From Phycisphaeraceae bacterium (GTDB taxonomy: Bacteria > Planctomycetota > Phycisphaerae > Phycisphaerales > Phycisphaeraceae), in contig JANQSF010000155.1 of NCBI GenBank assembly GCA_028284155.1, positions 62,001-126,000 on the forward strand: a DNA stretch of 64,000 nt, given 5' to 3'. The translations under genes were made by a program, and so were the position numbers. A model generated the notes under the pieces. That model was given only the letters and a program-made list of their open reading frames with translations, did no database searches and was not told where the DNA came from. Shown piece by piece: positions 40,021-48,679 of this stretch; the first letter of the stretch is position 1; every line of letters starts with the position of its first letter.

Positions 40021-40102
40021 TGATTACTGGCTTGGTAGGCTGAGCGCCCGACCTCTTGGTATATGCTTACGGGTCGTTCCACGCCCATTCGAGAGAATAG
40101 AG

Positions 40103-41371
40103 ATGGCCGATTCAAAACCACCCGTGCCGGACGAAGGCCCTGACGGCGTCGTCGGCAAGGTGACAATCTCGGGGCAAGTCACGCCGGAGACGCTGCGCCA
40201 AGGTCAGTCGCCTGCCCAAGGTCCTTCGACTCCGCGTCGCCCGGCGCCCACGCCGCAACCGAAGGGTGTGAAGACCGCCGTGATGCGCGACCCGGAACTG
40301 ACCGAGGCGCATAAGCAACTGCGTGCGGCCGTCATGTCGGCGTTAAACCGGATCGAACGATCCATCGACGCAGTCGGCTCTCATTCGACCGACGCCACCT
40401 CTCCAGCAGAACAGCTACAGCTCGACGTCGACGCGCTGCGTGAGGCGCTTGTCGCACTGAAGAAGCGGTTGGATGCGACAGGCGATCAGTCGGACGCGCG
40501 ACATACGTCCGTCATCCAGTCGTTGGATGAATTGAAGTCACTGGCCCGCGAACTGGAGTCGGCCGAGCGGGAGTCACGCCAGCGTCAGGACGAGGCCGCC
40601 CGCGACCAGCAACAGCAGCTCGATACCGTGCGTGAAACGGCCGCCGGCTGGCAACAGGTCGCTGAATCCATCGCACGTCTGCCGCAAACCGTCAGTGATC
40701 AGTTGGCAGGCCCATTGAACGAATTGCGAGACCGTGTTGCGTCGGATCAGCACGCCAACAGGCAACTGCTGAACGAGCGAGCCGAGGCGTTGCACAAACA
40801 CGTCGACGATTGCCGCGAGGGGATGAACGACCGGCTGAGCGAGATGGCCGGCTCGCTGGAACAGCGGGTCAGCGAGACAGGCCGGTCGGCCGACGAGCAG
40901 ATCAGGTCGCTGCGCGCCGTCGCGGAAGACTCTCACCAACAACTGAACGACCTGCGCGGATCCATCCAGGCGTTGCAGGTCAAGGCCGAATCGGCCGACA
41001 CGCAGGCCAAACGGTTGCAACAGACCGCCGATTCGACCAACCGCCACGTCGTGCAACTCGACGAGGCCCTGAAACAGGTCGTCGCGATGCGCAAGGCCAT
41101 CGAGGAACTGCCCGACCGTGTCGAAGGCGAACTCGTCGCGCACCGGTCGGCGATGTCCGCCAAGATGACCGACCTGGAGCGGGGTATCGGCGCGATGAAC
41201 GAACGCATCGACGCCCTGCGGCAGGAACTGAACGACCTGTTCAGGAAGCAGGACACCGGCCTGCGCCGCATCGGCCTGATCCGCAACGTGCTGTGGTTCG
41301 TCGTGCTGCTGGTCTTGGCAGGCGGCGGCGCGGCCGTGTGGCTGCTGTTGCAATCGCTTGGCGTGGTGTGA
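40103..41371 (+). CDS. Coiled-coil protein with C-terminal membrane anchor
   Basis: 422 residues. A Pro-rich disordered N-terminus (1-65) is followed by a long charged coiled coil (about 70-385, repeated L/Q/E/R heptads) and one C-terminal membrane segment (about 396-418, NVLWFVVLLVLAGGGAAVWLLL). The topology is tail-anchored with the coiled coil in the cytoplasm. A purine-rich AGAGAATAGAG precedes the ATG. No family was recognised; it resembles generic apolipoprotein/methyl-accepting-like helical proteins. It converges with the GH52-like gene with 14 bases between stops. Confidence 0.75.
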   Translation: MADSKPPVPDEGPDGVVGKVTISGQVTPETLRQGQSPAQGPSTPRRPAPTPQPKGVKTAVMRDPELTEAHKQLRAAVMSALNRIERSIDAVGSHSTDATSPAEQLQLDVDALREALVALKKRLDATGDQSDARHTSVIQSLDELKSLARELESAERESRQRQDEAARDQQQQLDTVRETAAGWQQVAESIARLPQTVSDQLAGPLNELRDRVASDQHANRQLLNERAEALHKHVDDCREGMNDRLSEMAGSLEQRVSETGRSADEQIRSLRAVAEDSHQQLNDLRGSIQALQVKAESADTQAKRLQQTADSTNRHVVQLDEALKQVVAMRKAIEELPDRVEGELVAHRSAMSAKMTDLERGIGAMNERIDALRQELNDLFRKQDTGLRRIGLIRNVLWFVVLLVLAGGGAAVWLLLQSLGVV

Positions 41372-41385
41372 ACACGACCAAACAA

Positions 41386-43602
41386 TCATCCGATCAGGTC
41401 ACCGTCTTCCGCCCCGCGCACGATGATGGGGTCGATCTCGCCCTCGATCCGGATGTTGCCGCATTCATCAACGACGCAAACGGGCACGCGACCAGCCGGC
41501 CAATCCGCCAGGGGCAGTAACGGCCAACGTTGGGGCAGGGTCGTGGTCGGTTCGATACTCACTCGTTCACCACCCGGCGCCAGTCGGTCGATGACCAACC
41601 TCGGCGACGCGAGCAGGTAGCCAACGCTTGCGACACCGCGTGGGTAAAAACTGAGCTTGTTATTGATGTAGGTATCGACGTAACCCAGGCTCTGCCGGTG
41701 CGTGTTGCTCATCACCTGCATGTCCCAGTAACGCTGCGCCAGGAAGGGCGGCCAATCCATACCGAGGTAAAGGCCCAGGTGATCGCGCCACAGGTTCTGG
41801 CTGATCCAGATGTTCTCCGGCTCGAACGATGAGTGGCCGCAACCGTAAGGCCGAAGCGTCTCGCGCATCGCGGTGTAAACGTCGACCGACAGCCGCTGCG
41901 GGTCGAGCACGGGCGGTCGGCCGATCATCGCCGGCAGTAGCAGGCCGTTGCCGGTGTAAATCGAGTACGCGTCCCACCCGGGGATCTGCTCAACGGCGAG
42001 TTGTTCACCCGTGCGCGCGTCGGTCACGCCCGCGGCCGACGAGTCGATACACACCATGTAGTGGTCGCCGAGCCAGGCGGCGCTTTCGATCTTGCGCGAA
42101 TCGACCTCAGCCGAATCGGCGTACGACCGCGCCACGTCATGCCAGCCGACCAGTTCCAACAGGTCGGCCGCGGCGGCAAGCGCCGCAACCCGTTTCACCG
42201 CGAGATAAGTCTGCTTCCGCGCGACCTGCACGGCCGCGCCGCCGTCGTCGATCGTGTTCGCCACGCCGGCCGAGGGAAACCCGCTGCCGTCACGGTCCGT
42301 CCAGAGCAAGTACTTGGCCAACCGATCGATCAAGTCAGCCAACTCCGTCGCCACCAGCAGGTCACCCGTCCAGTGCGTGTAGGCCTGCAGCAGCAGCAAG
42401 TAGTCGGTGTTCTCCTCGATCGGCATGTCGTGGTCATAGGCCTGCCCCGTCACGTCCACTCCCTTGCCCAAATCGTGACGCAGGAAGCTGCCGCCGGACG
42501 GCTCGTCCCCGTGTTCAACATGCGCCCACTGACGTAACTGCTTGGCCAACAGGTCGGGCCAAAACGTCAGGTACCACAACGCGACGTTGTACTCGACGTC
42601 GAGCGTCGACTGAAACAGGCTCGAGCCCTCCCACACGCTGAACCAGTCCTGCCCGTCGTCGAACACACACCAGAATGTGTTGGCCAGAAACGACTGCGCG
42701 CTCTGGTTAATGAGGTGCCGCTGAGTCATGGTCAGCGACGCCTCGTCGAGCAGCCGTTCGAGTCGACGCGAATGGATCAGGCGGTCGTCGCGGTGCTCAA
42801 CCGCGTCGGCGATGACGGCGTCGATGTCCGGCAACTTCGACGTGTATCGCAATCGGGCTCGCCGTGTACCGTCGCCGTTCTGATTCACGGTCAGAATCGG
42901 CTCGGCGCAGTGCGCGCCCCAGACCAGCCGCCACTTGATGCCCTTGTCCTGCTCGGTGACCGGCAGCTCAAGCTTGAGACCCATGCCGTCGTCGTCGATC
43001 TCGCACCCTTCGTTCAAACTCACGATGCGCTCGCGCACCGGGACCGAGCCGTGTTCATCGACTGGCAGGGGCAGCGTCGGGTCTTCACGTGTGTCCGGCA
43101 CGAGCGTCGCGCGGTAGGCGAGGTCAATCTGTGCGCTCTTGCCCTGCGCGCTGGCGGAGATCTCTGTCTCGTCTCGGCGGAGTCGCAGGAAGAGCGTGAC
43201 CCGTTTGGGAGTCTCACCCGACGGCTCGTGCAGCCGAACGCGCCGCGAGGGGTAAACGCGCATCTCGAGATAGAAGGCGGGCATCGTGCACAACGCTTCG
43301 TCGCGCGGGTAGAAAACGCTGTGGATGTTGAACTCGAACCGGAGCTGATACTTCTCGCTGAAGCCGCGGTACGTGATCGAGTTGAACCGCTCGAACTGCT
43401 CGCAGTTGCTCAGCAGCTCGCCGCGTTGCGTGAACGGCAGGACACGTTCCGTGCCGTCCGGCTCGATCAGGCCGACCATCAGGTCCATCGGGCGATCGAG
43501 AAACCGCCCCAGCGCCGAGTGGCGCACGCGGCCGTGATGCGGCTCGAACAGCAGGCTGAATCGGCTGCCTAGCCGGGCAACCGTCCAGGTCATCAGTTGC
43601 AT
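41386..43602 (-). CDS. Glycoside hydrolase with (alpha/alpha)6 barrel, GH52-like
   Basis: 738 residues, no signal peptide, so probably cytoplasmic. An N-terminal beta-rich domain (about 1-265) is followed by a helical barrel (about 280-690). Conserved stretches resemble GH52 beta-xylosidases and the related DUF4965 glutaminase-like proteins: WFSVWEGSSLFQSTLDVEYN, FLRHDLGKGVDV, HDMPIEENTDYLLLLQAY, GVANTIDDGGAAVQVARKQ. The acidic residues of these segments are candidates for catalysis. Substrate is not certain; a beta-xyloside or similar glycoside is the best guess. It starts 40 bases after the desulfurase gene stop on the same strand. Confidence 0.65.
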   Translation of the reverse strand: MQLMTWTVARLGSRFSLLFEPHHGRVRHSALGRFLDRPMDLMVGLIEPDGTERVLPFTQRGELLSNCEQFERFNSITYRGFSEKYQLRFEFNIHSVFYPRDEALCTMPAFYLEMRVYPSRRVRLHEPSGETPKRVTLFLRLRRDETEISASAQGKSAQIDLAYRATLVPDTREDPTLPLPVDEHGSVPVRERIVSLNEGCEIDDDGMGLKLELPVTEQDKGIKWRLVWGAHCAEPILTVNQNGDGTRRARLRYTSKLPDIDAVIADAVEHRDDRLIHSRRLERLLDEASLTMTQRHLINQSAQSFLANTFWCVFDDGQDWFSVWEGSSLFQSTLDVEYNVALWYLTFWPDLLAKQLRQWAHVEHGDEPSGGSFLRHDLGKGVDVTGQAYDHDMPIEENTDYLLLLQAYTHWTGDLLVATELADLIDRLAKYLLWTDRDGSGFPSAGVANTIDDGGAAVQVARKQTYLAVKRVAALAAAADLLELVGWHDVARSYADSAEVDSRKIESAAWLGDHYMVCIDSSAAGVTDARTGEQLAVEQIPGWDAYSIYTGNGLLLPAMIGRPPVLDPQRLSVDVYTAMRETLRPYGCGHSSFEPENIWISQNLWRDHLGLYLGMDWPPFLAQRYWDMQVMSNTHRQSLGYVDTYINNKLSFYPRGVASVGYLLASPRLVIDRLAPGGERVSIEPTTTLPQRWPLLPLADWPAGRVPVCVVDECGNIRIEGEIDPIIVRGAEDGDLIG

Positions 43603-43642
43603 GGTCAGGTCTTCCCGTCGCCACAGTGGCGGTCATCATCTC

Positions 43643-44842
43643 TCATACGCGGGTCGGCAGCGTCTGTTTCAACCGCTGCACGACCTGCGGCACGACGCGC
43701 ACCGCCGTGTCAATCTCATCGTCCGTTGTGAACCGGCTCATCGAAAAACGCACCGACCCGTGGGCGATTTGCTCCGGCACCCCCATGGCCAACAACACCG
43801 GCGACGGGTCGAGCGAACCGCTCGAGCAGGCCGCGCCGGCCGAGGCATAAACGCCGCGTTCGCTCAGCCCGATCAGGATCGCCTCGGCTTCGAGCCGGGG
43901 GAAACCGACGTTCGTCGTGTTCCAAAGACGCTCCGCCCCGCCGCCGTTGACGACCGCGTCGGGCACGGCGTCGAGCACGCCGCGCTCAAAACGGTCGCGC
44001 CGCGCGCGGCACGTCGTGATGTTGGTCTCGACGTCAACGAACGCCTTGGCCAACTCCGCGGCGACGCCCATGCCGACGATGGCCGGCGTGTTCTCCGTCC
44101 CGCCCCGCCGGTCACGCTCCTGTGGCCCGCCGCGGTTCTGCGGCGCAAGCTGAACACCCTGCCGAATGAACAACGCACCGACCCCCTTCGGCCCATGGAA
44201 CTTGTGAGCTGAACACGTCAGCAGGTCAACGCCGACTTCGCTGACGCTGATCGGCGCTTTGCCGACCATCTGCGTCGCGTCGGTGTGGAAAAGGATGCGC
44301 GTGTTGCTCGCTTCACGCGACTCGCGCGCGGCCCGTACGACATCGACCAGCGCATCGATCGGCTCGACCACGCCGGTCTCGTTGTTCGCCCAGTGCACGC
44401 TGACAAGGATAACGTCGTGATCGCCCGACTCGCGATTCAACAGTTCGTGCAACGCGCTCGGCTCGACACACCCGTCGGCGTCGATCGGCAGCAACTCGAC
44501 ATCAACGCCGGCACGAGACAACGCCTCGCCCGGCTCACGAATCGCCGAATGCTCAATCGGCGTCGTGATCAACAGCGGCCGCTTGGCTTGCACCAGCGCG
44601 CCGAATAGCGCCAGGTTATTCGACTCCGTCCCTCCCGACGTTAACACGACCTCGCGGTCGCGACAGCCGAGCAGGTCGGCCACCGACGCACGGGCCAATT
44701 CCACCCGCTGCCGCGCGGCCTGCCCGAACCGGTGCACGCTGGACGGGTTGCCCCACCAATGGCGGTACATCTCGTCCACCGCCTCAACGACCTGCGGCGC
44801 GGGTTGCGTGGTCGCGTTGTTGTCCAGATAGACCGTCTCCAT
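43643..44842 (-). CDS. Cysteine desulfurase (NifS/IscS family)
   Basis: 399 residues. PLP enzyme that takes sulfur from cysteine for Fe-S clusters or thiolation. Starts YLDNNATTQP; His98 (IEHSA), NNETG at 153-157, PLP lysine K214 (SAHKFHGPKG) and catalytic Cys339 (AACSSGSLDPS). The loop around the Cys is the long, NifS/IscS (group I) type. No iscU or iscR is next to it. TAAAGT nine bases before the ATG could be a -10 box. A family A repeat lies 28 bases upstream of the start. Confidence 0.94.
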   Translation of the reverse strand: METVYLDNNATTQPAPQVVEAVDEMYRHWWGNPSSVHRFGQAARQRVELARASVADLLGCRDREVVLTSGGTESNNLALFGALVQAKRPLLITTPIEHSAIREPGEALSRAGVDVELLPIDADGCVEPSALHELLNRESGDHDVILVSVHWANNETGVVEPIDALVDVVRAARESREASNTRILFHTDATQMVGKAPISVSEVGVDLLTCSAHKFHGPKGVGALFIRQGVQLAPQNRGGPQERDRRGGTENTPAIVGMGVAAELAKAFVDVETNITTCRARRDRFERGVLDAVPDAVVNGGGAERLWNTTNVGFPRLEAEAILIGLSERGVYASAGAACSSGSLDPSPVLLAMGVPEQIAHGSVRFSMSRFTTDDEIDTAVRVVPQVVQRLKQTLPTRV

Positions 44843-44870
44843 GGCGTCGACACTTTAGCCCCTCCCCCAG

Positions 44871-44888
44871 CCGCTTGTGGCTTAGCGC
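44871..44888. repeat. Family A repeat between the desulfurase gene and lysA
   Basis: An 18-mer copy with one mismatch (CCGCTTGTGGCTTAGCGC) in the divergent gap. Confidence 0.8.
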
Positions 44889-45017
44889 CGCCGCCGAGGC
44901 GACTCCCGAATCGCCACCCCGACTCGCACCGCCAGCGACGCGGCCAAATGGAACTGCTACGATCCGAGCTCATTCACACAGTATCCGTATCCTTCTACTC
45001 ATTCGACACGACCCGCC

Positions 45018-46322
45018 ATGGACCACTTCATCTACCGCAACGGCCAACTGTTCGCCGAGGACGTCTCGATCGACGACCTCGCCGCCAAGGTCGGCACGCC
45101 GTTCTACGTCTACTCGCAACGCACACTCGAAGACCACTACGACCGCATCGCGCAGGCGTTTGCTGAGCTCGACCCGATCATCTGCTACTCGATCAAGAGC
45201 TGCGGCAACGTGCACTTGTGCAAGGCGTTGGCTGACCGCGGCGCGGGGATGGATGTCGTCAGCGGCGGCGAGCTGCACCGCGCCAAGTTGGCCGGCGCAA
45301 ACATGGCCAAGGTCGTTTACGCGGGCGTCGGCAAGACCGACAGCGAGATCATCGACGCGGTCAACGCCGGCATCGGCTGGTTCAACATCGAATCCGAAGC
45401 CGAGTTCGAGAACATCGCCGCGATTGCCAAGCGGCTGGGCAAGACGGCCAACGCCGCGTTGCGCGTCAACCCGGACGTCTACGACAGCAAGACACACGAC
45501 AAGACGACGACCGGCAAAAAGGAAACCAAGTTCGGCGTCGACATCGAACGGGCCAAGCGTTTTTTCGAGAGGTACGGCCAGGTCGAGAGCCTGCGCCTCA
45601 ACGCGATTCACCTGCACATCGGCTCGCCGATCTACTCAGCCGACCCGTACGTCGCGGCGATCAACAAGGCGATGCAACTGATCGACGACCTGAGGCAGGC
45701 CGGCCACCACGTGACCACGCTTGACATCGGCGGCGGGTTCGCCGCGGACTATCAAACGGGCGCGTCGCCGCTCGCGGCCGACTACGCCGGACAGATCGTG
45801 CCGTTGCTACGCGACTTCCACGCCGGTGGCGGGACCATCATCCTCGAGCCCGGCCGAACGATCAGCGCGAACGCCGGCCTGCTCGTCACGCGCGTGCTCT
45901 ATCTCAAGACGGGCGGCCGAAAGAAGTTCGTCATTGTCGACACAGGCATGCATCATCTGATTCGACCTGCGATGTATGAGGCGTTCCACTTCATTTGGCC
46001 CACCAGCGTCGCCCCGCAGCACGAGCCGAACGCACGGCAGGAAACGCTCGACCTGCCCGGCCTCGAAACGTGCGAAGTGGTCGGCCCGGTGTGCGAGACG
46101 GCCGACGCGTTCGCCAAAGACCGCGCCCTGCCGCCCGTTGCCCGCGGCGACCTGCTGGCGATCTTCACCGCCGGCGCGTACGGCATGGTCATGGCCAGCA
46201 ACTACAACGCCTTCCCCCTGCCGGCCGAGGTGCTGGTCAACGGCGACCGCGCGACGGTGATCCGCAAGCGCCAGACGTATGATGACGTGACGGCGCTGGA
46301 GCGTGAGGCGATGGCGGTGTGA
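45018..46322 (+). CDS. lysA: Diaminopimelate decarboxylase
   Basis: 434 residues. Makes lysine from meso-diaminopimelate. PLP lysine K60 in CYSIKSCGN, HIGSPI, DIGGGFAADY (Gly-rich phosphate loop), EPGRTISANAG, and the active-site Cys region GPVCETADAF in the C-terminal barrel. Length fits the family. The ATG begins MDHFIYRNGQLFAEDV, typical of LysA; no clear Shine-Dalgarno. The upstream gap holds TACGAT at 44958-44963 as a weak -10. Confidence 0.95.
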   Translation: MDHFIYRNGQLFAEDVSIDDLAAKVGTPFYVYSQRTLEDHYDRIAQAFAELDPIICYSIKSCGNVHLCKALADRGAGMDVVSGGELHRAKLAGANMAKVVYAGVGKTDSEIIDAVNAGIGWFNIESEAEFENIAAIAKRLGKTANAALRVNPDVYDSKTHDKTTTGKKETKFGVDIERAKRFFERYGQVESLRLNAIHLHIGSPIYSADPYVAAINKAMQLIDDLRQAGHHVTTLDIGGGFAADYQTGASPLAADYAGQIVPLLRDFHAGGGTIILEPGRTISANAGLLVTRVLYLKTGGRKKFVIVDTGMHHLIRPAMYEAFHFIWPTSVAPQHEPNARQETLDLPGLETCEVVGPVCETADAFAKDRALPPVARGDLLAIFTAGAYGMVMASNYNAFPLPAEVLVNGDRATVIRKRQTYDDVTALEREAMAV

Positions 46323-46396
46323 TCCGTCGACGCACACGCAAGACATTCAACTTGAAGCCAGGAACGCAGGAGGCCAAGAGAGAACACAACGGGATT

Positions 46397-46420
46397 GTTT
46401 AGCGGCGTGCCCGCAGGGCC
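46397..46420 (+). repeat. REP-like unit, family E, upstream of ruvB
   Basis: GTTTAGCGGCG foot followed by the small palindrome GCCC-GCA-GGGC. A near copy is at 50725-50748 in reverse orientation. It lies 20 bases before the ruvB ATG and is inside a longer in-frame extension that was rejected. Confidence 0.7.
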
Positions 46421-46439
46421 GACCTCCGAACGGACTCGA

Positions 46440-47525
46440 ATGCCCATCGACCGCATCATCTCTGGCGCTAGCGGAGGCGACGACGACGATCGCTTGAACA
46501 AATCGCTGCGCCCGCTCCGCCTCGACGAATATGTCGGCCAACCGAAGCTCGTTGAGAAACTGTCGATCACGCTCGACGCGGTCAAAGCGCGGTCGGAGCC
46601 GATGGAGCACGTCCTGCTGCACGGGCCGCCGGGGCTGGGCAAGACGACGCTGGCGCACATCATCGCCAACGAGATGGGCACGCACCTGACGGTCACGGCC
46701 GGCCCCGCGCTGACGAAGCCGGGCGACCTGGTCGGCATCCTCACGAAGATGCAGCGCGGCGACGTGCTGTTCGTCGACGAGGTGCACCGTCTGCCCGTAT
46801 CGCTGGAGGAGTACCTCTACTCGGCGATGGAAGACTTCAAGATCGACGTGCAGATCGACTCGGGTATGCACGCCAAGACGATCACGCTGCCCTTGCAGCC
46901 GTTCGCATTGCTCGGTGCGACGACACGGGCCGGGCTGCTGTCCGGCCCGATGCGGGCACGGTTCGGCATCACGCACAACCTCGAGTTTTACAGCGAAGAC
47001 GACCTGCTGAAGATCCTGCACCGGTCGGCTGCGTTGCTCAATATGGACTCAGACGATCCCGCTCCTGCCAAGACGAAATCAAGTTTGGAAGCGCTGCGCG
47101 CGATCGCGACGCGCTCGCGCGGCACGCCGCGCATCGCGAATCGCCTGCTGCGTCGCGTGCGTGACTACTCGCAAGTCCGCGCGAATGGCAAGCTCACGCC
47201 GCGCATCGTCGACGAGGCGTTGGAACTCGAAGGCGTGGACGGACTCGGCCTCGACGAACTGGACCGCAAATACCTACGGGCCGTCGCGGAAGTCTACAAG
47301 GGCGGCCCCGTCGGCCTCGAAGCCGTCGCCGCGACGCTCGGCGAAGACGCCGGCACGCTCGAAGACATGGTCGAGCCGTACCTGTTGCAGATCGGCTTCC
47401 TCGCAAGGACGCGCAAGGGTCGGCAGTTGACCGAAAAAGTGGCGGGTTTTCTGGGGATGACGTTTGTCACCGAAGACGACAGAAGCGCCTCGGGGGACAG
47501 CCTGTTCACCGGCAACGACATTTAG
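46440..47525 (+). CDS. ruvB: Holliday junction branch migration helicase RuvB
   Basis: 361 residues from the ATG at 46440 (MPIDRIISG). AAA+ motor: Walker A GPPGLGKTT, Walker B LFVDEVHRL (the family usually has DEIH), sensor 1 GATTRAGLL, and arginine finger region ARFGITHNLEFY. A winged-helix domain ends the protein. A start at 46395 would translate a repeat and was rejected. RuvA and RuvC are not nearby. The TAG stop (47523-47525) falls inside the left arm of a palindromic repeat. Confidence 0.96.
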   Translation: MPIDRIISGASGGDDDDRLNKSLRPLRLDEYVGQPKLVEKLSITLDAVKARSEPMEHVLLHGPPGLGKTTLAHIIANEMGTHLTVTAGPALTKPGDLVGILTKMQRGDVLFVDEVHRLPVSLEEYLYSAMEDFKIDVQIDSGMHAKTITLPLQPFALLGATTRAGLLSGPMRARFGITHNLEFYSEDDLLKILHRSAALLNMDSDDPAPAKTKSSLEALRAIATRSRGTPRIANRLLRRVRDYSQVRANGKLTPRIVDEALELEGVDGLGLDELDRKYLRAVAEVYKGGPVGLEAVAATLGEDAGTLEDMVEPYLLQIGFLARTRKGRQLTEKVAGFLGMTFVTEDDRSASGDSLFTGNDI

Positions 47526-47597
47526 CCGCGTCGCTTGCGACGCGATCCCGGTCACAATCTGAGCACCTGACGCGCGTCGCAAGCGATGCGGCTAAAT
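47521..47597. repeat. REPIN-like inverted repeat, family F, overlapping the ruvB stop
   Basis: The left arm (47521-47544) begins TTTAGCCGCGTCGCTTGCGA. The right arm (about 47574-47597) is its inverted copy with one mismatch. Each arm has a GTCGC-TT-GCGAC hairpin and a TTTAGCC foot. The ruvB stop codon is the TAG of the foot. Confidence 0.9.
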
Positions 47598-47634
47598 GGG
47601 CGCATGGCGCGATCTCGGCAATGAAGGGTCGTAA

Positions 47635-48558
47635 CTACGTCGTCGTTTCTTCAACGTCCCCCGCCGCTACCGCGTCCGCATCGTCACCATCTTCGTCGAT
47701 CTCCTCGATCGTCGCCTTGGACTTCAATTCCTCGACTACCGCGCGCGACCGCTCGTTGCGCTGCTCGTCGACCATGTACTTGCGGATGTCGTCGCGGATG
47801 TCGTCCAGCGGGTAAGGCTCGCGGGCCTTGCGGTCTTCGAGCTTGGCGACGTGGTAGCCGAACTGCGTCAGGAACACCGGGCTGATCTCGCCCGGCTCCA
47901 TTGAAAAGATCACCGCCTCGAACTCCTCGACCAGCTCACCGCGACCGAAGTAACCGAGGTCGCCGCCCTCGCCCGACTTGTCGGACAGCTCGTCGCTGAG
48001 CGTGGCGAAGTCCTCGCCGGCCAGCGCCCGCTTGCGAGCCTCGTGCAGGTCGTTGAACGCCTGCTCGCGGTCGGCCCCGTGGTCGAGGTCCTTGAGGATG
48101 TGCCGGGCGCGGACCTGCTGCGGAGCCATGAAGTCGTCGAGGTGCTCGTGGTAGTACGCCTCGACCTCGTCGTCCGTCGGCTCGTGGATGTCGCCGACCA
48201 GTTGGTCCATCGCCGCCTGCACGCGCAGGTCGTCAGCCAATTGCTCCTTGAACTCGCCCTCGCTCTCCTTCGACGTGTTGAACGTCATGTAGAACCACTC
48301 TTCGCCGCCGTGCTGCTCTTTGAGCTGCTCCAGCGACTCGTCGACTTTGTCCGGCGGGACGGTCACGTCCATGCGGTCCGCCTCTTTCCGCAGCAACGCC
48401 CGTGCGATGATCGTGTCACGCGCGTAGCCCATGTACTCATCATCCTGCTCGCAACAGTTCGGCGGGTTCGGCCCTGACTGAGCCGCGGCCTTGAGCTTCT
48501 CCATCTCGTCGTAGATGTCGTCGTCGGTAAACAATTGGCCGTTGATGCGCAGGGCCAT
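47635..48558 (-). CDS. Parvulin-type peptidyl-prolyl isomerase without signal peptide
   Basis: 307 residues from the ATG at 48558 (MALRINGQ), with AGGAAG about six bases upstream; an earlier in-frame start at 48579 lacks this. N-terminal helical chaperone part (1-140, SurA/PrsA-like), then a rotamase domain (about 145-245: VRARHILKDL, GGDLGYFGRGELVEEFE, FGYHVAKLEDR). The C-terminal tail is very acidic. There is no signal peptide, so it appears cytoplasmic, unlike SurA or PrsA. An NCCEQD motif near residue 34 is unexplained. Confidence 0.85.
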   Translation of the reverse strand: MALRINGQLFTDDDIYDEMEKLKAAAQSGPNPPNCCEQDDEYMGYARDTIIARALLRKEADRMDVTVPPDKVDESLEQLKEQHGGEEWFYMTFNTSKESEGEFKEQLADDLRVQAAMDQLVGDIHEPTDDEVEAYYHEHLDDFMAPQQVRARHILKDLDHGADREQAFNDLHEARKRALAGEDFATLSDELSDKSGEGGDLGYFGRGELVEEFEAVIFSMEPGEISPVFLTQFGYHVAKLEDRKAREPYPLDDIRDDIRKYMVDEQRNERSRAVVEELKSKATIEEIDEDGDDADAVAAGDVEETTT

Positions 48559-48641
48559 GGGTGACTTCCTTTCAGTCAATCGGTCGATGCGGAGCTACAT
48601 CATATGTCGGCGGCGTTACCCACCGCTTCACCCAGTTTTCC

Positions 48642-48669
48642 AAGCCGGGTCTTTCCGAAGACCCGGCTT
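48642..48669 (-). terminator. Perfect 12-bp hairpin after the esterase gene
   Basis: AAGCCGGGTCTT and AAGACCCGGCTT flank a four-base loop, 10 bases beyond the stop of the gene ending at 48680. No U run follows on either strand, so it is either a weak terminator, an mRNA-end stabiliser or another REP-like unit. Confidence 0.5.
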
Positions 48670-48679
48670 AGGTCAACAC

